A stretch of DNA of 64,000 bases from Dysgonomonas hofstadii (lineage in GTDB: Bacteria; Bacteroidota; Bacteroidia; Bacteroidales; Dysgonomonadaceae): the NCBI RefSeq assembly GCF_014196915.1, contig NZ_JACIEP010000014.1, positions 1-64,000 on the forward strand, given 5' to 3'. Numbering within the stretch: the stretch's first letter is position 1; each line of letters begins with the position of its first letter. The notes beneath the pieces were generated by a model. That model did no database searches. It saw nothing but the letters and a program-made list of their open reading frames with translations, and had not been told where the DNA came from. The position numbers were made by a program, and so were the translations under genes. This document shows, piece by piece, positions 16,937-25,819 of this stretch.

Positions 16937-17817
16937 TGAATATCGACTTTCCACCACCCTCTAACGGAGTCTATAATAATGCAGGCAGTAGCCGACAGTT
17001 GGCAAACTACCTCGAACATGAAGATATGGAACGAATGCAAAAAGGCATTTACACTGAAGGTTTTTTCAACCTGTCAGAGGACGATTTGTATAAAAGCCAA
17101 GTTGTTAAGGATATTGACAGTAATATTGGTCAGCTACTGAAAACGGATGCCAAGTTTTATGCTATCCATGTCAGCCCATCTGAAAAAGAATTGCAGCGAA
17201 TGGGCAACACCGAGCAGGAACAAGCCGAAGCCATGAAACGGTATATTCGGGAAGTATTTATTCCCGAATACGCCAAAAACTTCAACAAAGGACTATCCGC
17301 AGAAGATATCAAGTTCTACGGAAAAATCCATTTCGACCGTGACCGCTCAAATAACAAACTAAATATGCACTGCCATTTGATTGTAAGCCGCAAAGACCAG
17401 TCTAATAAAGTAAAGATAAGTCCGCTCACCAATCACCGAAATACTAAGAAAGGAGCTATCAAAGGAGGATTTGACCGTGTAACACTATTTGAGAATGTAG
17501 AGAAAGGTTTTGATAAACTATTCGGCTACGATCGACAACTCTCCGAAACTTTTGAGTATTGTAATACAATGAAAAATGGCTCTCTTACAGACAAACTACG
17601 GATGCAGGAAAAAGAAATTGCTGGGATGGACATACCACCAAACGTAAAGCTGTTTAGTCAGCAAAACGACCAATTAGCCAACCAATCAAATATCATTCTT
17701 GATACCGCTTCAGCATTATTTTCTATTCTGCCATCAGGAGCAGAAAACAATAATATAGAAGAACCATTAATCAGACCAAAGAAAAAAAAGAAGAAACGAA
17801 GACCAAGAATATCCTAA
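16936..17817 (+). CDS. Relaxase/mobilization protein, BtgB (DUF5712) type
   Basis: The protein is 293 aa from ATG 16936, which overlaps the preceding stop; a GTG lies at 16933. The motif NMHCHLIVSRKDQ has the closely spaced His residues of relaxases that coordinate the metal at the nicking site. IHVSPSEKELQ and FYGKIHFDRDR are further conserved parts, as in the BtgB/clindamycin-transfer-factor proteins of Bacteroides. The C-terminus is a short Lys/Arg-rich tail. It should nick oriT and lead single-strand transfer using the conjugation machinery of a co-resident element. Confidence 0.85.
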   Translation: MNIDFPPPSNGVYNNAGSSRQLANYLEHEDMERMQKGIYTEGFFNLSEDDLYKSQVVKDIDSNIGQLLKTDAKFYAIHVSPSEKELQRMGNTEQEQAEAMKRYIREVFIPEYAKNFNKGLSAEDIKFYGKIHFDRDRSNNKLNMHCHLIVSRKDQSNKVKISPLTNHRNTKKGAIKGGFDRVTLFENVEKGFDKLFGYDRQLSETFEYCNTMKNGSLTDKLRMQEKEIAGMDIPPNVKLFSQQNDQLANQSNIILDTASALFSILPSGAENNNIEEPLIRPKKKKKKRRPRIS

Positions 17818-17892
17818 TATAGTTATTCCTTTTTCATTCCGAAAACAAAGGTATATTCCAAGAATAAAACTTCAACACCAAGCCGCAAGCGG

Positions 17893-17947
17893 TTTTACTG
17901 GAAATCTCCACACCTTCGCTACGCTTCGGGTAGTATTTCCTGTAAAA
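17893..17947. repeat. Imperfect hairpin after the mobilization genes
   Basis: TTTTACTGGAAAT (17893-17905) pairs with ATTTCCTGTAAAA (17935-17947) at 12 of 13 positions, closing a loop that contains the GC-rich run CTTCGCTACGCTTCGGG. CCGC-AA-GCGG lies just before it. It may be a terminator or processing structure between the mobilization module and the cargo; there is no T-run after it. Confidence 0.45.
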
Positions 17948-18016
17948 GTATTGCCTTATTTATTCTTTCCATAGAAAGGGTGTTTACAGATTGAAAAAGG
18001 GAAAGAATATGTAAAA

Positions 18017-18052
18017 TTTGGTGGAAAATACGAGGTTCATTTCGTATATTTG
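18017..18052 (+). promoter_or_regulatory. Promoter of the XRE-Fic operon
   Basis: TTTG (18017-18020) and TATATTTG (18045-18052) fit the Bacteroidota -33/-7 pattern, with a spacer of 24 bp, slightly long. It lies 30 bp before the preferred XRE start at 18083, and the upstream in-frame ATG at 18050 falls inside the promoter, which argues against that start. Confidence 0.6.
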
Positions 18053-18082
18053 CCAAATAATGTCAAGATAAAATTATTCAAT

Positions 18083-18361
18083 ATGCTCTTTTCCGAAAAG
18101 ATAAAACAGCTACGTGAAGAAAGATCCATGCCGCAAAGATTACCGGCTGCTGAGTTGGAAATAGACACCGCAACCTACTGTAAGATTGAGCGTGGCGACA
18201 GACGAGCGAAACGCAATCAAGTTACTACTCTATCTAAAATTTTCAAAGTAAATGAGGAAGAGCTTGTTGTATTATGGCTTGCCGACCAAATAATGACATT
18301 GGTAGAAAACGACAAACAGGTAGCTGCAAAAGCACTGGAAATTGTAAAACAAAACGTATGA
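18083..18361 (+). CDS. XRE-family helix-turn-helix regulator, probable antitoxin
   Basis: The product (92 aa from ATG 18083) is a compact XRE/Cro-type HTH protein: FSEKIKQLREERSMPQRLPA, then TATYCKIERGDRRAK, the recognition region, and a helical tail. The stop overlaps the Fic start by ATGA, the usual coupling of an autoregulating antitoxin and its toxin. It probably represses its own promoter at 18017-18052; no clear palindrome is visible there. Whether it binds Fic directly is unknown. Confidence 0.8.
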   Translation: MLFSEKIKQLREERSMPQRLPAAELEIDTATYCKIERGDRRAKRNQVTTLSKIFKVNEEELVVLWLADQIMTLVENDKQVAAKALEIVKQNV

Positions 18362-19086
18362 ACGAACTATTAACATATCTCAAAGAAGAGAAACAGGCAA
18401 AGCGAAAAGGAGGCTTGTATCATAAAACACAAGTAAACCTTGCCTATAATTCAAACCGGATAGAGGGCAGCAAGTTGACTGAAGAGCAAACTCGCTACAT
18501 TTTTGAAACCCGTACAATAGGTTTTAAAGATCAGGAAGCTGTACCTGTAGATGATATTATAGAGACATCCAATCACTTTGTAGCATTCGATTATCTGCTT
18601 GATACAATAGATCAGCCTCTTTCAAACGAAATTATAAAAGAGTTCCACCGAATATTAAAAACAGGAACCTCGGACGCTACCAAAGAATGGTTTCGTGTGG
18701 GTGACTGGAAAAAACTACCCAATGAAGTAGGTGGAACAGAAACTACTTTACCTCAGCATGTAGAAGCTGACATGAACAAACTTAACGATTGGTATCATGC
18801 TATCTGTGAAATTTCTTTTGAGCATATTGTTGAATACCATTCCCGTTTTGAAAAAATCCATCCATTTCAGGATGGTAACGGTCGAGTGGGTCGCCTGATT
18901 ATGTTCCGAGAATGCTTGAAAAATAAGATCGTGCCATTTATCATTGACGATAATCACAAGCAATTCTACTACCGTGGCTTAAAAGAGTTTGCACATATAA
19001 GAGGCTATTTAGTAGACACCTGCCTTTCGGCGCAAGATACTTACAAAGAGTGGGTGAAGTATTTTTATCCCAATTTGGAAGATTAA
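18358..19086 (+). CDS. Fic-domain AMP transferase with built-in inhibitory helix
   Basis: The 242-aa protein has the Fic active motif HPFQDGNGRVGR at 168-179. The His deprotonates the target hydroxyl, and Asp, Gly-Asn-Gly and Arg hold the nucleotide and Mg. The N-terminal segment SNRIEG (32-37) matches the class II inhibitory motif (S/T)xxxE(G/N), whose Glu blocks productive nucleotide binding until relieved. Such proteins AMPylate host targets and often act as toxins or regulators. It is coupled to an XRE gene and precedes the methyltransferase operon by 27 nt. Confidence 0.9.
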   Translation: MNELLTYLKEEKQAKRKGGLYHKTQVNLAYNSNRIEGSKLTEEQTRYIFETRTIGFKDQEAVPVDDIIETSNHFVAFDYLLDTIDQPLSNEIIKEFHRILKTGTSDATKEWFRVGDWKKLPNEVGGTETTLPQHVEADMNKLNDWYHAICEISFEHIVEYHSRFEKIHPFQDGNGRVGRLIMFRECLKNKIVPFIIDDNHKQFYYRGLKEFAHIRGYLVDTCLSAQDTYKEWVKYFYPNLED

Positions 19087-19113
19087 GCATTGCAAAAGGA
19101 AAAATAAAAGACA

Positions 19114-21822
19114 ATGACCAGTAAAGAAATAGAAAGCAATGTAAGGCAAATCTTTGAAAATTTCACAAAAGAGGAATTTATCTTTGATCTTTTGATTGCC
19201 TATGGTATCTCCAAAACATCTGTTACAAGAATAAAAAATGGAGACTTCAACCTTTCAAAAGTTGAGGGAGAGGTTCTTTATAAAAAGAAAGTTTTTTTTA
19301 AAGAAGGAGAATCGGATAAGCTACTTAGTACAATCGAAATACTTTCAAGAGAGGAGCGAATACTTAAGCACAATCCTCGATTTATCATTGTTACCGACTA
19401 CAAAACGTTAGCCGCAAAAGATTTAAAGACAAAAAAGAATCTGGATGTTGCATTGGATGAATTACCAAAGTATTTCGATTTCTTTCTGCCTTTGGCCGGA
19501 AGCGAAGTATACATTACCAAAAATAACAACAAAGCAGACAGAGAAGCGGCATATAAAATGGCCGAACTATATGATAAGCTGATTGAAGGTAATCAGGATA
19601 CATATAACTCGAAAGAGAGTGTACATGAGCTGAATATATTTTTATCGCGGTTGCTGTTTTGTTTTTTTGCTGAGGATACCGAAATTTTCGAGGAAGAAGG
19701 GATGTTCACAAGCACCCTCGTACAGCATACGTTAGAGAATGGAAGCGATACACATCTTTTTTTAAACGATCTATTCAACCGCTTAAACACACAAGACGGA
19801 AGCTTGCTACCCTCGTATTTGGCTAAATTTCCTTATGTGAATGGAGGGCTTTTTAGAGACAGTATAAATTCACCTGTATTTACACCTAAAGCCAGAAGAA
19901 TTTTAATTGAGCTGGGCGAGCTGAACTGGCAGGAAATCAATCCTGATATATTCGGATCGATGATTCAAGCCGTTGTTTTACCCGAATACCGAAGCGATTT
20001 GGGTATGCACTATACATCGGTAGAAAATATACTAAAGCTTATAAAGCCGTTATTTTTAGACGAGCTGTACGAAGAGTACGAAAAGTGTACTACCGAGAGT
20101 CAGCTAAGAAAGTTGATTCTCAGAATATCGAAAATAAAATTTTTCGACCCTGCCTGCGGAAGTGGTAATTTTCTGATTATCACATATAAAGAGATTAGAC
20201 TTTTAGAAATACTGATTCTTCAAAAAATAATAGAGTTAAATCCAAATCCCCGTTTTGAATATACGCAAATCAGCCTTTCTCAATTTTACGGTATTGAGAT
20301 TGATGACTTTGCCCACGAAATGGCTATTCTCTCACTTTGGCTGGCCGAACACCAAATGAACCTCATTTTTGAAGAACGACTTTACGGTTATGGCAAATCA
20401 AAACCTATTTTGCCTTTGAAAGAAGCAGGCAAAGTAACACAAGGAAATGCTACCCGTATTGATTGGAAAGCAGTCTGCCCTGTGTCGAAAGATGATGAGG
20501 TGTATATTATCGGAAACCCCCCATATTTAGGTGCTAGGCTTCAGGATGATGAGCAGAAAAAAGATATGCGTATTGTTTTTCATGGAGTAAATGGCTATAA
20601 CAACATGGATTATATTTCATGTTGGGTTTATAAATCAAAAGATTATATATCGGGCAATAACGCTGAGGCTGCTTTTGTTACAACAAACTCTATATGTCAG
20701 GGAGAACAGGTTGCTTTACTGTGGCCTCATATACTAAATGGTCAAATAGAAATTGGGTTTGCATACCATTCTTTTAAATGGACAAATAATGCAAAAGGAA
20801 CAGCCGGAGTTACAGTTATTATTTTAGGGCTACGAAATGTTTCCAATAAAGCAAAATACCTGTTTGACGAAAATATAAAAAGACTGGCAAAAAATATTAA
20901 CCCCTATCTGCTCGATTCGAATAATATAGTTATTCAAGGAAAAAGTAAACCGATTTCAAAACTCCCGGAAATTAGTTTTGGAAATATGGCTAATGATGAT
21001 GGGAATTTACTTTTATCAAAAACTGAAAAAGAAGATCTATTGCGAAATGAACCTGAATCTTCTTTATTTATTAAAAACCTTGTAGGAGCATTAGAGTTTA
21101 TTAGGGGAATTGAGAAATATTGCCTTTGGATAGATGACGAAAATGCTGAATTCGCTTTTTCTTTACCTAAAGTTGCTGAAAGAATTGAAAGGACAAGATT
21201 GGCAAGGCAAAATAGTAAAAGAAAGTCAACACAAGAATTGAGTTCAATTCCCTATAAATTTGCAGAAATTAGATATTTACCTACAGAGGTAATAATCATA
21301 CCAAGTGTATCATCGGAAAAAAGAGAATATATTCCTATAGGTTTTTTAAATTCCAATAGCATTGTCGTAGCTCCTAATTTTGCAGTCTATAACGCCCAGC
21401 CGTGGATTTTTGCTGTAATTACTTCACGCATGCACATGGTGTGGGTAAGAGCTGTTGGTGGCAGACTAAAGACTGATTATAGATATTCAGCTAAGCTATG
21501 CTACAATACTTTCCCTTTTCCCGATATTAATGTAAAACAAAAGGAGAATTTGAATCTTTACGTTTTTGCTATACTGGAAGAAAGAGAAAAGCACCCCGAA
21601 AAAACAATGGCATGGCTATACAACCCCGATACCATGCCGACAGGACTTAGAAAAGCCCACAAGGAGCTGGATGAGGCGGTTGAAAAATGCTATCGCCTCC
21701 AGCCTTTCACTACCGATACCGAACGTCTGGAGTACCTGTTTAGGCTATATGAGGAAATGACCCAAAAAGACACCTTGTTTGCCAAACAAAAGAGTAAAAG
21801 AAACCCAAAGAGTAAAAAGTAA
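19114..21822 (+). CDS. Class I DNA adenine-type methyltransferase, MmeI/YeeA-like
   Basis: This 902-aa protein has motif I FFDPACGSGNF (343-353) for S-adenosylmethionine, an acidic motif GIEIDDFA, and the N6-adenine/N4-cytosine catalytic motif NPPY (468-471). A long target-recognition region follows (about 560-860). RFIIVTDYKTL and the helical spacer before motif I are as in MmeI-like enzymes. In true type IIL enzymes the N-terminus is a PD-(D/E)XK nuclease; here residues 40-75 (GDFNLSKVEGEVLYKKKVFF) give no clear D...ExK triad, so cutting may be left to the partner genes. The helicase gene starts 3 nt after its stop. Confidence 0.88.
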   Translation: MTSKEIESNVRQIFENFTKEEFIFDLLIAYGISKTSVTRIKNGDFNLSKVEGEVLYKKKVFFKEGESDKLLSTIEILSREERILKHNPRFIIVTDYKTLAAKDLKTKKNLDVALDELPKYFDFFLPLAGSEVYITKNNNKADREAAYKMAELYDKLIEGNQDTYNSKESVHELNIFLSRLLFCFFAEDTEIFEEEGMFTSTLVQHTLENGSDTHLFLNDLFNRLNTQDGSLLPSYLAKFPYVNGGLFRDSINSPVFTPKARRILIELGELNWQEINPDIFGSMIQAVVLPEYRSDLGMHYTSVENILKLIKPLFLDELYEEYEKCTTESQLRKLILRISKIKFFDPACGSGNFLIITYKEIRLLEILILQKIIELNPNPRFEYTQISLSQFYGIEIDDFAHEMAILSLWLAEHQMNLIFEERLYGYGKSKPILPLKEAGKVTQGNATRIDWKAVCPVSKDDEVYIIGNPPYLGARLQDDEQKKDMRIVFHGVNGYNNMDYISCWVYKSKDYISGNNAEAAFVTTNSICQGEQVALLWPHILNGQIEIGFAYHSFKWTNNAKGTAGVTVIILGLRNVSNKAKYLFDENIKRLAKNINPYLLDSNNIVIQGKSKPISKLPEISFGNMANDDGNLLLSKTEKEDLLRNEPESSLFIKNLVGALEFIRGIEKYCLWIDDENAEFAFSLPKVAERIERTRLARQNSKRKSTQELSSIPYKFAEIRYLPTEVIIIPSVSSEKREYIPIGFLNSNSIVVAPNFAVYNAQPWIFAVITSRMHMVWVRAVGGRLKTDYRYSAKLCYNTFPFPDINVKQKENLNLYVFAILEEREKHPEKTMAWLYNPDTMPTGLRKAHKELDEAVEKCYRLQPFTTDTERLEYLFRLYEEMTQKDTLFAKQKSKRNPKSKK

Positions 21823-21825
21823 GCT

Positions 21826-23787
21826 ATGCAAAATTTAGTACAAGTAGAATATAGCCAAACAGGGCAAAGTAAAAAGACGAACGAGCTGGGTATGCGCGAA
21901 ATGCAGCAGAAAGCCTATGCAGCCAACACAGCACAGTACCTGTTAATAAAAGCGCCTCCAGCTTCGGGCAAATCAAGGGCACTTATGTTTATTGCTTTGG
22001 CAAAGCTGCAACATCAAGGAATAAAAAAAGTAATTGTAGCCGTTCCCGAACGAACGATAGGTGCTTCATTTGCACCCACTGAATTAAAAAAACACGGTTT
22101 TTTTGCTGACTGGAATCCCAACGACCGATACAATCTTTGTACGCCCGGTTCCGAAAAAAGCAAAGTATCGGCATTTCTCAATTTCCTCGATAGTGATGAG
22201 CAGATTTTAATCTGCACACATGCCACATTGCGCTTTGCTTTGGATGGACTGGATGAAAAAAGGTTGAACAACGCACTGATAGCTATTGATGAGTTTCATC
22301 ATGTTTCGGCTGATGGCGATAATCGGCTGGGAGAAGTAATGAGAAACATCATGGCAAAATCGACTGCGCATATCGTTGCCATGACTGGATCATACTTCAG
22401 GGGCGATAATGTACCCGTTTTATTACCCGAGGATGAAGCAAAATTCACCCGTGTAACGTATAACTACTACGAGCAGCTGAACGGATATGAGTACCTGAAA
22501 TCGTTGGGCATCGGTTATCACTTCTATCAAGGTCGGTATTTCAAAAAGCAACCCGATAAGGAAATGTCGGCCTTAGAAGAAATTTTAGACGAAAACAAAA
22601 AGACAATCATACATATCCCGAGTGTCAACTCGGCCGAATCATCTAAAGAAAAATATGAAGAGGTAAGCCATATCATCGATGTACTGGGCGATTTAGAATA
22701 TCAGGATGAGAAAACGGGTGTATTATTTGTAAAGAGTAAACGAACGGGTAAAACTCTTAAGGTTGCCGATTTGGTAAATGACGACCCTCGCGCAAGAGAA
22801 AAAATAACAACTTACTTACGTGAAATAAAATCGCCCGATGATATTGACATTATTATTGCATTAGGCATGGCTAAAGAGGGATTTGACTGGCCTTACTGCG
22901 AGCATGCCTTAACCATAGGTTATCGTGGCTCGTTAACAGAGATTATCCAAATCATAGGACGTGCAACCCGGGATAGTAATAATAAAACACATGCCCAATT
23001 TACTAACTTGGTTGCTGAACCGGATGCAGAAAATGAAGAAGTAAGAGTTGCCGTAAATAATATGCTTAAAGCAATTACAGCCTCTCTACTGATGGAGCAA
23101 GTACTAGCACCCAACTTCAAATTCAAAGCTAAGAAATCGGATGATGACGATGATGATGAATCGGATGAAAACACAATTAAAATACATGGGTTTAAGCTTC
23201 CAACTTCGCAAAGAGCAAAAGACATTATCGAAAGCGATTTGAATGATTTGAAAGCTCGCATTTTACAAGATGATCAGATGCTAAAAGCAATGCCCGGAAA
23301 TATTGAGGCTGAAGTGATAAACACAGTTTTAATTCCCAAAATAATACGGGAAGTTTACCCTGATTTAAGCGAAGAGGAAGTTGAAGCCGTACGTCAGCAT
23401 TTGGTTGTTGATTCTGTGATTAAGAATAGTACGATAGAAGAGCAAGGAGGTAGAAAATTTATCCGTATGGCAGGTAGCTTTGTGAATATTGACGATATTC
23501 ACATTGACTTGATTGACCAAATTAATCCATTCCAAAAGGCTTTTGAGATACTTTCCAAATCGGTTACTACCCAAGTCTTGAAATTGATTGACGACCATAT
23601 TCAAGCTGTTAAAATAGATATGACTGAGGAAGAAGCGATTCTTTTGTGGCCTAAAATAAAAGAGTGGAGAGAAAAAACAGGCGAAGCTCCTAATATCCAC
23701 TCCTATGACCCTAAAGAAAAGCGAATGGCAGAAGCCTTGGTATTTTTAAGAGAATTGAAAAGACAAAGAGCATTATCAAATGAGTAA
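21826..23787 (+). CDS. Superfamily 2 DEAD/DEAH-type helicase
   Basis: The 653-aa protein has Walker A APPASGKS (43-50), Walker B DEFHH (155-159), a MTGSY motif III-like segment and motif VI QIIGRATRD (375-383), so it is a complete SF2 ATPase/translocase. After the core come an acidic stretch of six consecutive Asp (about 444-449) and a helical C-terminal domain of about 200 residues that ends in a basic tail. Restriction systems use such translocases to move along DNA. The start is 3 nt after the methyltransferase stop and the end overlaps the GIY-YIG gene by 8 nt: one tightly coupled operon. Confidence 0.88.
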   Translation: MQNLVQVEYSQTGQSKKTNELGMREMQQKAYAANTAQYLLIKAPPASGKSRALMFIALAKLQHQGIKKVIVAVPERTIGASFAPTELKKHGFFADWNPNDRYNLCTPGSEKSKVSAFLNFLDSDEQILICTHATLRFALDGLDEKRLNNALIAIDEFHHVSADGDNRLGEVMRNIMAKSTAHIVAMTGSYFRGDNVPVLLPEDEAKFTRVTYNYYEQLNGYEYLKSLGIGYHFYQGRYFKKQPDKEMSALEEILDENKKTIIHIPSVNSAESSKEKYEEVSHIIDVLGDLEYQDEKTGVLFVKSKRTGKTLKVADLVNDDPRAREKITTYLREIKSPDDIDIIIALGMAKEGFDWPYCEHALTIGYRGSLTEIIQIIGRATRDSNNKTHAQFTNLVAEPDAENEEVRVAVNNMLKAITASLLMEQVLAPNFKFKAKKSDDDDDDESDENTIKIHGFKLPTSQRAKDIIESDLNDLKARILQDDQMLKAMPGNIEAEVINTVLIPKIIREVYPDLSEEEVEAVRQHLVVDSVIKNSTIEEQGGRKFIRMAGSFVNIDDIHIDLIDQINPFQKAFEILSKSVTTQVLKLIDDHIQAVKIDMTEEEAILLWPKIKEWREKTGEAPNIHSYDPKEKRMAEALVFLRELKRQRALSNE

Positions 23788-24985
23788 GAAAATAACCATA
23801 GATGAGATATTTAATGATGATGACTTTGGGTTGTTAGACTCAAAGGCAAAGTCTACTTCCATAAAATCAGCTGATGACAGACTTATTGATTCTTTTGAAG
23901 AAATAAATCAGTTTATCGACAATAATAATCGGGAACCAAATAGTACGAGTATGTCTGAGTATAGTTTGATGGCCAGATTAAAGACATTCAGACAAGACGA
24001 TGTTAAGAAAAAAATATTAAAGCCATTTGATAGGCATAATTTGCTTGGATTTGTTGAAATGGAAAGCCCTTCAATTGACGATATATTATCTGACGATGAT
24101 TTTGGCTTGTTAGATACAGACAAAGACTTATCCATTTTCAGATACAAAAATATTCCAAAACAGGAAGAGAGAGCCGAAGCCGATTTTATAGCTCAAAGAA
24201 AATCGATGAAAGAAGATGAATTTGAACCTTATGAAAAAATGTTTCAACAGGTTCACAAGGAAATCAAAGAAGGAAAGCGAAAGATCAAGCCATTTCAAAA
24301 TATTGAAAAAAACCTTCATGTTGGCAACTTTTACATAATAGATGGAATCCTTTTATTTCTTGAGTCAGCAGAAATAGAACAAACAAAAAGGTCATTGAAA
24401 TCGGGTGATAGAGTAAGGAAAGATGGTAGAACTAAAACAATATTTGAAAACGGGACATATAGCAATATGCTTTATAGATCATTAGGAAAACAAATTCAGA
24501 AAGATGGAAAACTTATAACCAACACGTATGAGACCATCGAAAATGGATTGTTTGTAAATGCCAACATTGTAAAAGAGGAAGACATTCAAACAGGTTGGGT
24601 TTACATATTAAAATCGAAATCCACCAACCCTCAAATATCTGCAATTAAGGATTTGTATAAAATTGGATTTTCTACTACACCTATAGAGGAACGAATCAAG
24701 AATGCAAAGAATGAAGCCACTTATTTGTTTGCAGATGTTCAAATAGTTATTTCATATAAATGCTATAATCGGAATGCAGATAAGTTAGAGCAACTATTGC
24801 ATAGGTTTTTCGCTTCTACCTGCTTGAATGTTGATTTGTTTAATGAAAGAGGACTTAGAATTACACCGCGAGAATGGTTTGTTGTACCATTAAACATAAT
24901 TGAAGAAGCTATCCAGCTGATTTTGAATGAAAGTATCGTAAACTATAAATACAATGTAGAGACTCAAATAATAGAACTGAAATAA
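23780..24985 (+). CDS. GIY-YIG (MUG113/T5orf172-like) nuclease with duplicated acidic motif
   Basis: The C-terminal part of this 401-aa protein (about 272-371) is a GIY-YIG-type domain of the MUG113/T5orf172 group: GWVYILKS, LYKIGFSTTPIEERI (catalytic Arg side), KLEQLLHRFF (catalytic Glu) and REWFVVP. The N-terminus carries the near-identical motif ID-E/D-I-x-x-DDDFGLLD twice (residues 7-20 and 99-112), separated by a helical segment with an INQFIDNNNREPN stretch. The repeated acidic motif may be a docking peptide for the helicase or methyltransferase. It overlaps the helicase stop by 8 nt. It probably supplies the DNA cleavage step of the three-gene system. Confidence 0.85.
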   Translation: MSKKITIDEIFNDDDFGLLDSKAKSTSIKSADDRLIDSFEEINQFIDNNNREPNSTSMSEYSLMARLKTFRQDDVKKKILKPFDRHNLLGFVEMESPSIDDILSDDDFGLLDTDKDLSIFRYKNIPKQEERAEADFIAQRKSMKEDEFEPYEKMFQQVHKEIKEGKRKIKPFQNIEKNLHVGNFYIIDGILLFLESAEIEQTKRSLKSGDRVRKDGRTKTIFENGTYSNMLYRSLGKQIQKDGKLITNTYETIENGLFVNANIVKEEDIQTGWVYILKSKSTNPQISAIKDLYKIGFSTTPIEERIKNAKNEATYLFADVQIVISYKCYNRNADKLEQLLHRFFASTCLNVDLFNERGLRITPREWFVVPLNIIEEAIQLILNESIVNYKYNVETQIIELK

Positions 24986-25033
24986 CATAGAAATCAATAG
25001 GAGTCTGCCAGCATAGTATACACAGAACAGACA

Positions 25034-25804
25034 ATGAAAAATAACATTCGCTTTCAAGATATAGATAATTTACTTTTTTGTGGCGATATCCACGGAGAGT
25101 TTGAGACCATTGTCTTTAAGCTTAATCAATACAATAATGCTGTTCTGATTGTTTGTGGTGATATTGGGATGGGATTTTATAAGGATGAATACTATTATAC
25201 GCTGTTTAAAAAGCTGAATAGCAAGCTGTCAAAACAAAACAATCATTTACTTCTTTTTAGGGGCAATCATGATGATCCGACCTTTTTCAGCGGCTCGTTT
25301 AAAAAATATCCACACATACATCTGATACCAGATTACGGCGTGATTTCGGTTAATCAAACCAACGTTTTATGTGTGGGTGGAGCAACTTCCATAGACCGAA
25401 AGTATCGAATAGAAACAGAGTGGAGAACCGGGAAGAAATCTTACTGGGGAGAAGCAGAGCTGCCTTACTACGATAGCGAAAAATTGGATATGATTCATCA
25501 GCAATTTGCTAATGCGATTCACTTGGTAGCATCTCATACAGCTCCATCATTTGCTTATCCCACTTCAAAAGCAAATATTGCAACTTGGATAGCAGCTGAT
25601 GAGGGATTAAATGACCTTTTGGATAAAGAAAGAGCGATCATGGATCAACTCTTTGCCAACTTACAAAAGTTGCAACCTAACATAACCGATTGGTACTACG
25701 GCCATTTTCATGAACATAAATTGGAGCAACATTACAGCATCGATTTTCATTTGTGTGATTGTTGCGAAATAAATGAGTTTAGAAAGTTTGACAAAATGAA
25801 TTGA
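25034..25804 (+). CDS. Calcineurin-like metallophosphoesterase
   Basis: All signature blocks are present in this 256-aa protein: CGDIHGEF (D-x-H), VCGDIGMG (GD), FRGNHDDP (GNHD), ASHTAPS (His) and GHFHEH (GHxH). They build the two-metal centre of Ser/Thr phosphatases, cyclic nucleotide phosphodiesterases and nucleases of this superfamily; the substrate is unclear. It starts 48 nt after the GIY-YIG gene and is 15 nt before the Bro-N gene, so it may belong to the same transcript. It may serve defence, signalling or repair on the element. Confidence 0.88.
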   Translation: MKNNIRFQDIDNLLFCGDIHGEFETIVFKLNQYNNAVLIVCGDIGMGFYKDEYYYTLFKKLNSKLSKQNNHLLLFRGNHDDPTFFSGSFKKYPHIHLIPDYGVISVNQTNVLCVGGATSIDRKYRIETEWRTGKKSYWGEAELPYYDSEKLDMIHQQFANAIHLVASHTAPSFAYPTSKANIATWIAADEGLNDLLDKERAIMDQLFANLQKLQPNITDWYYGHFHEHKLEQHYSIDFHLCDCCEINEFRKFDKMN

Positions 25805-25819
25805 GAAAGGAATTGTATT

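Noticed and set aside
19114-24985. Assignment of the methyltransferase operon to BREX or DISARM
   Set aside because: PglZ, BrxC-type ATPase, DUF1998 and PLD proteins are all missing; only general methyltransferase and helicase likeness remains.
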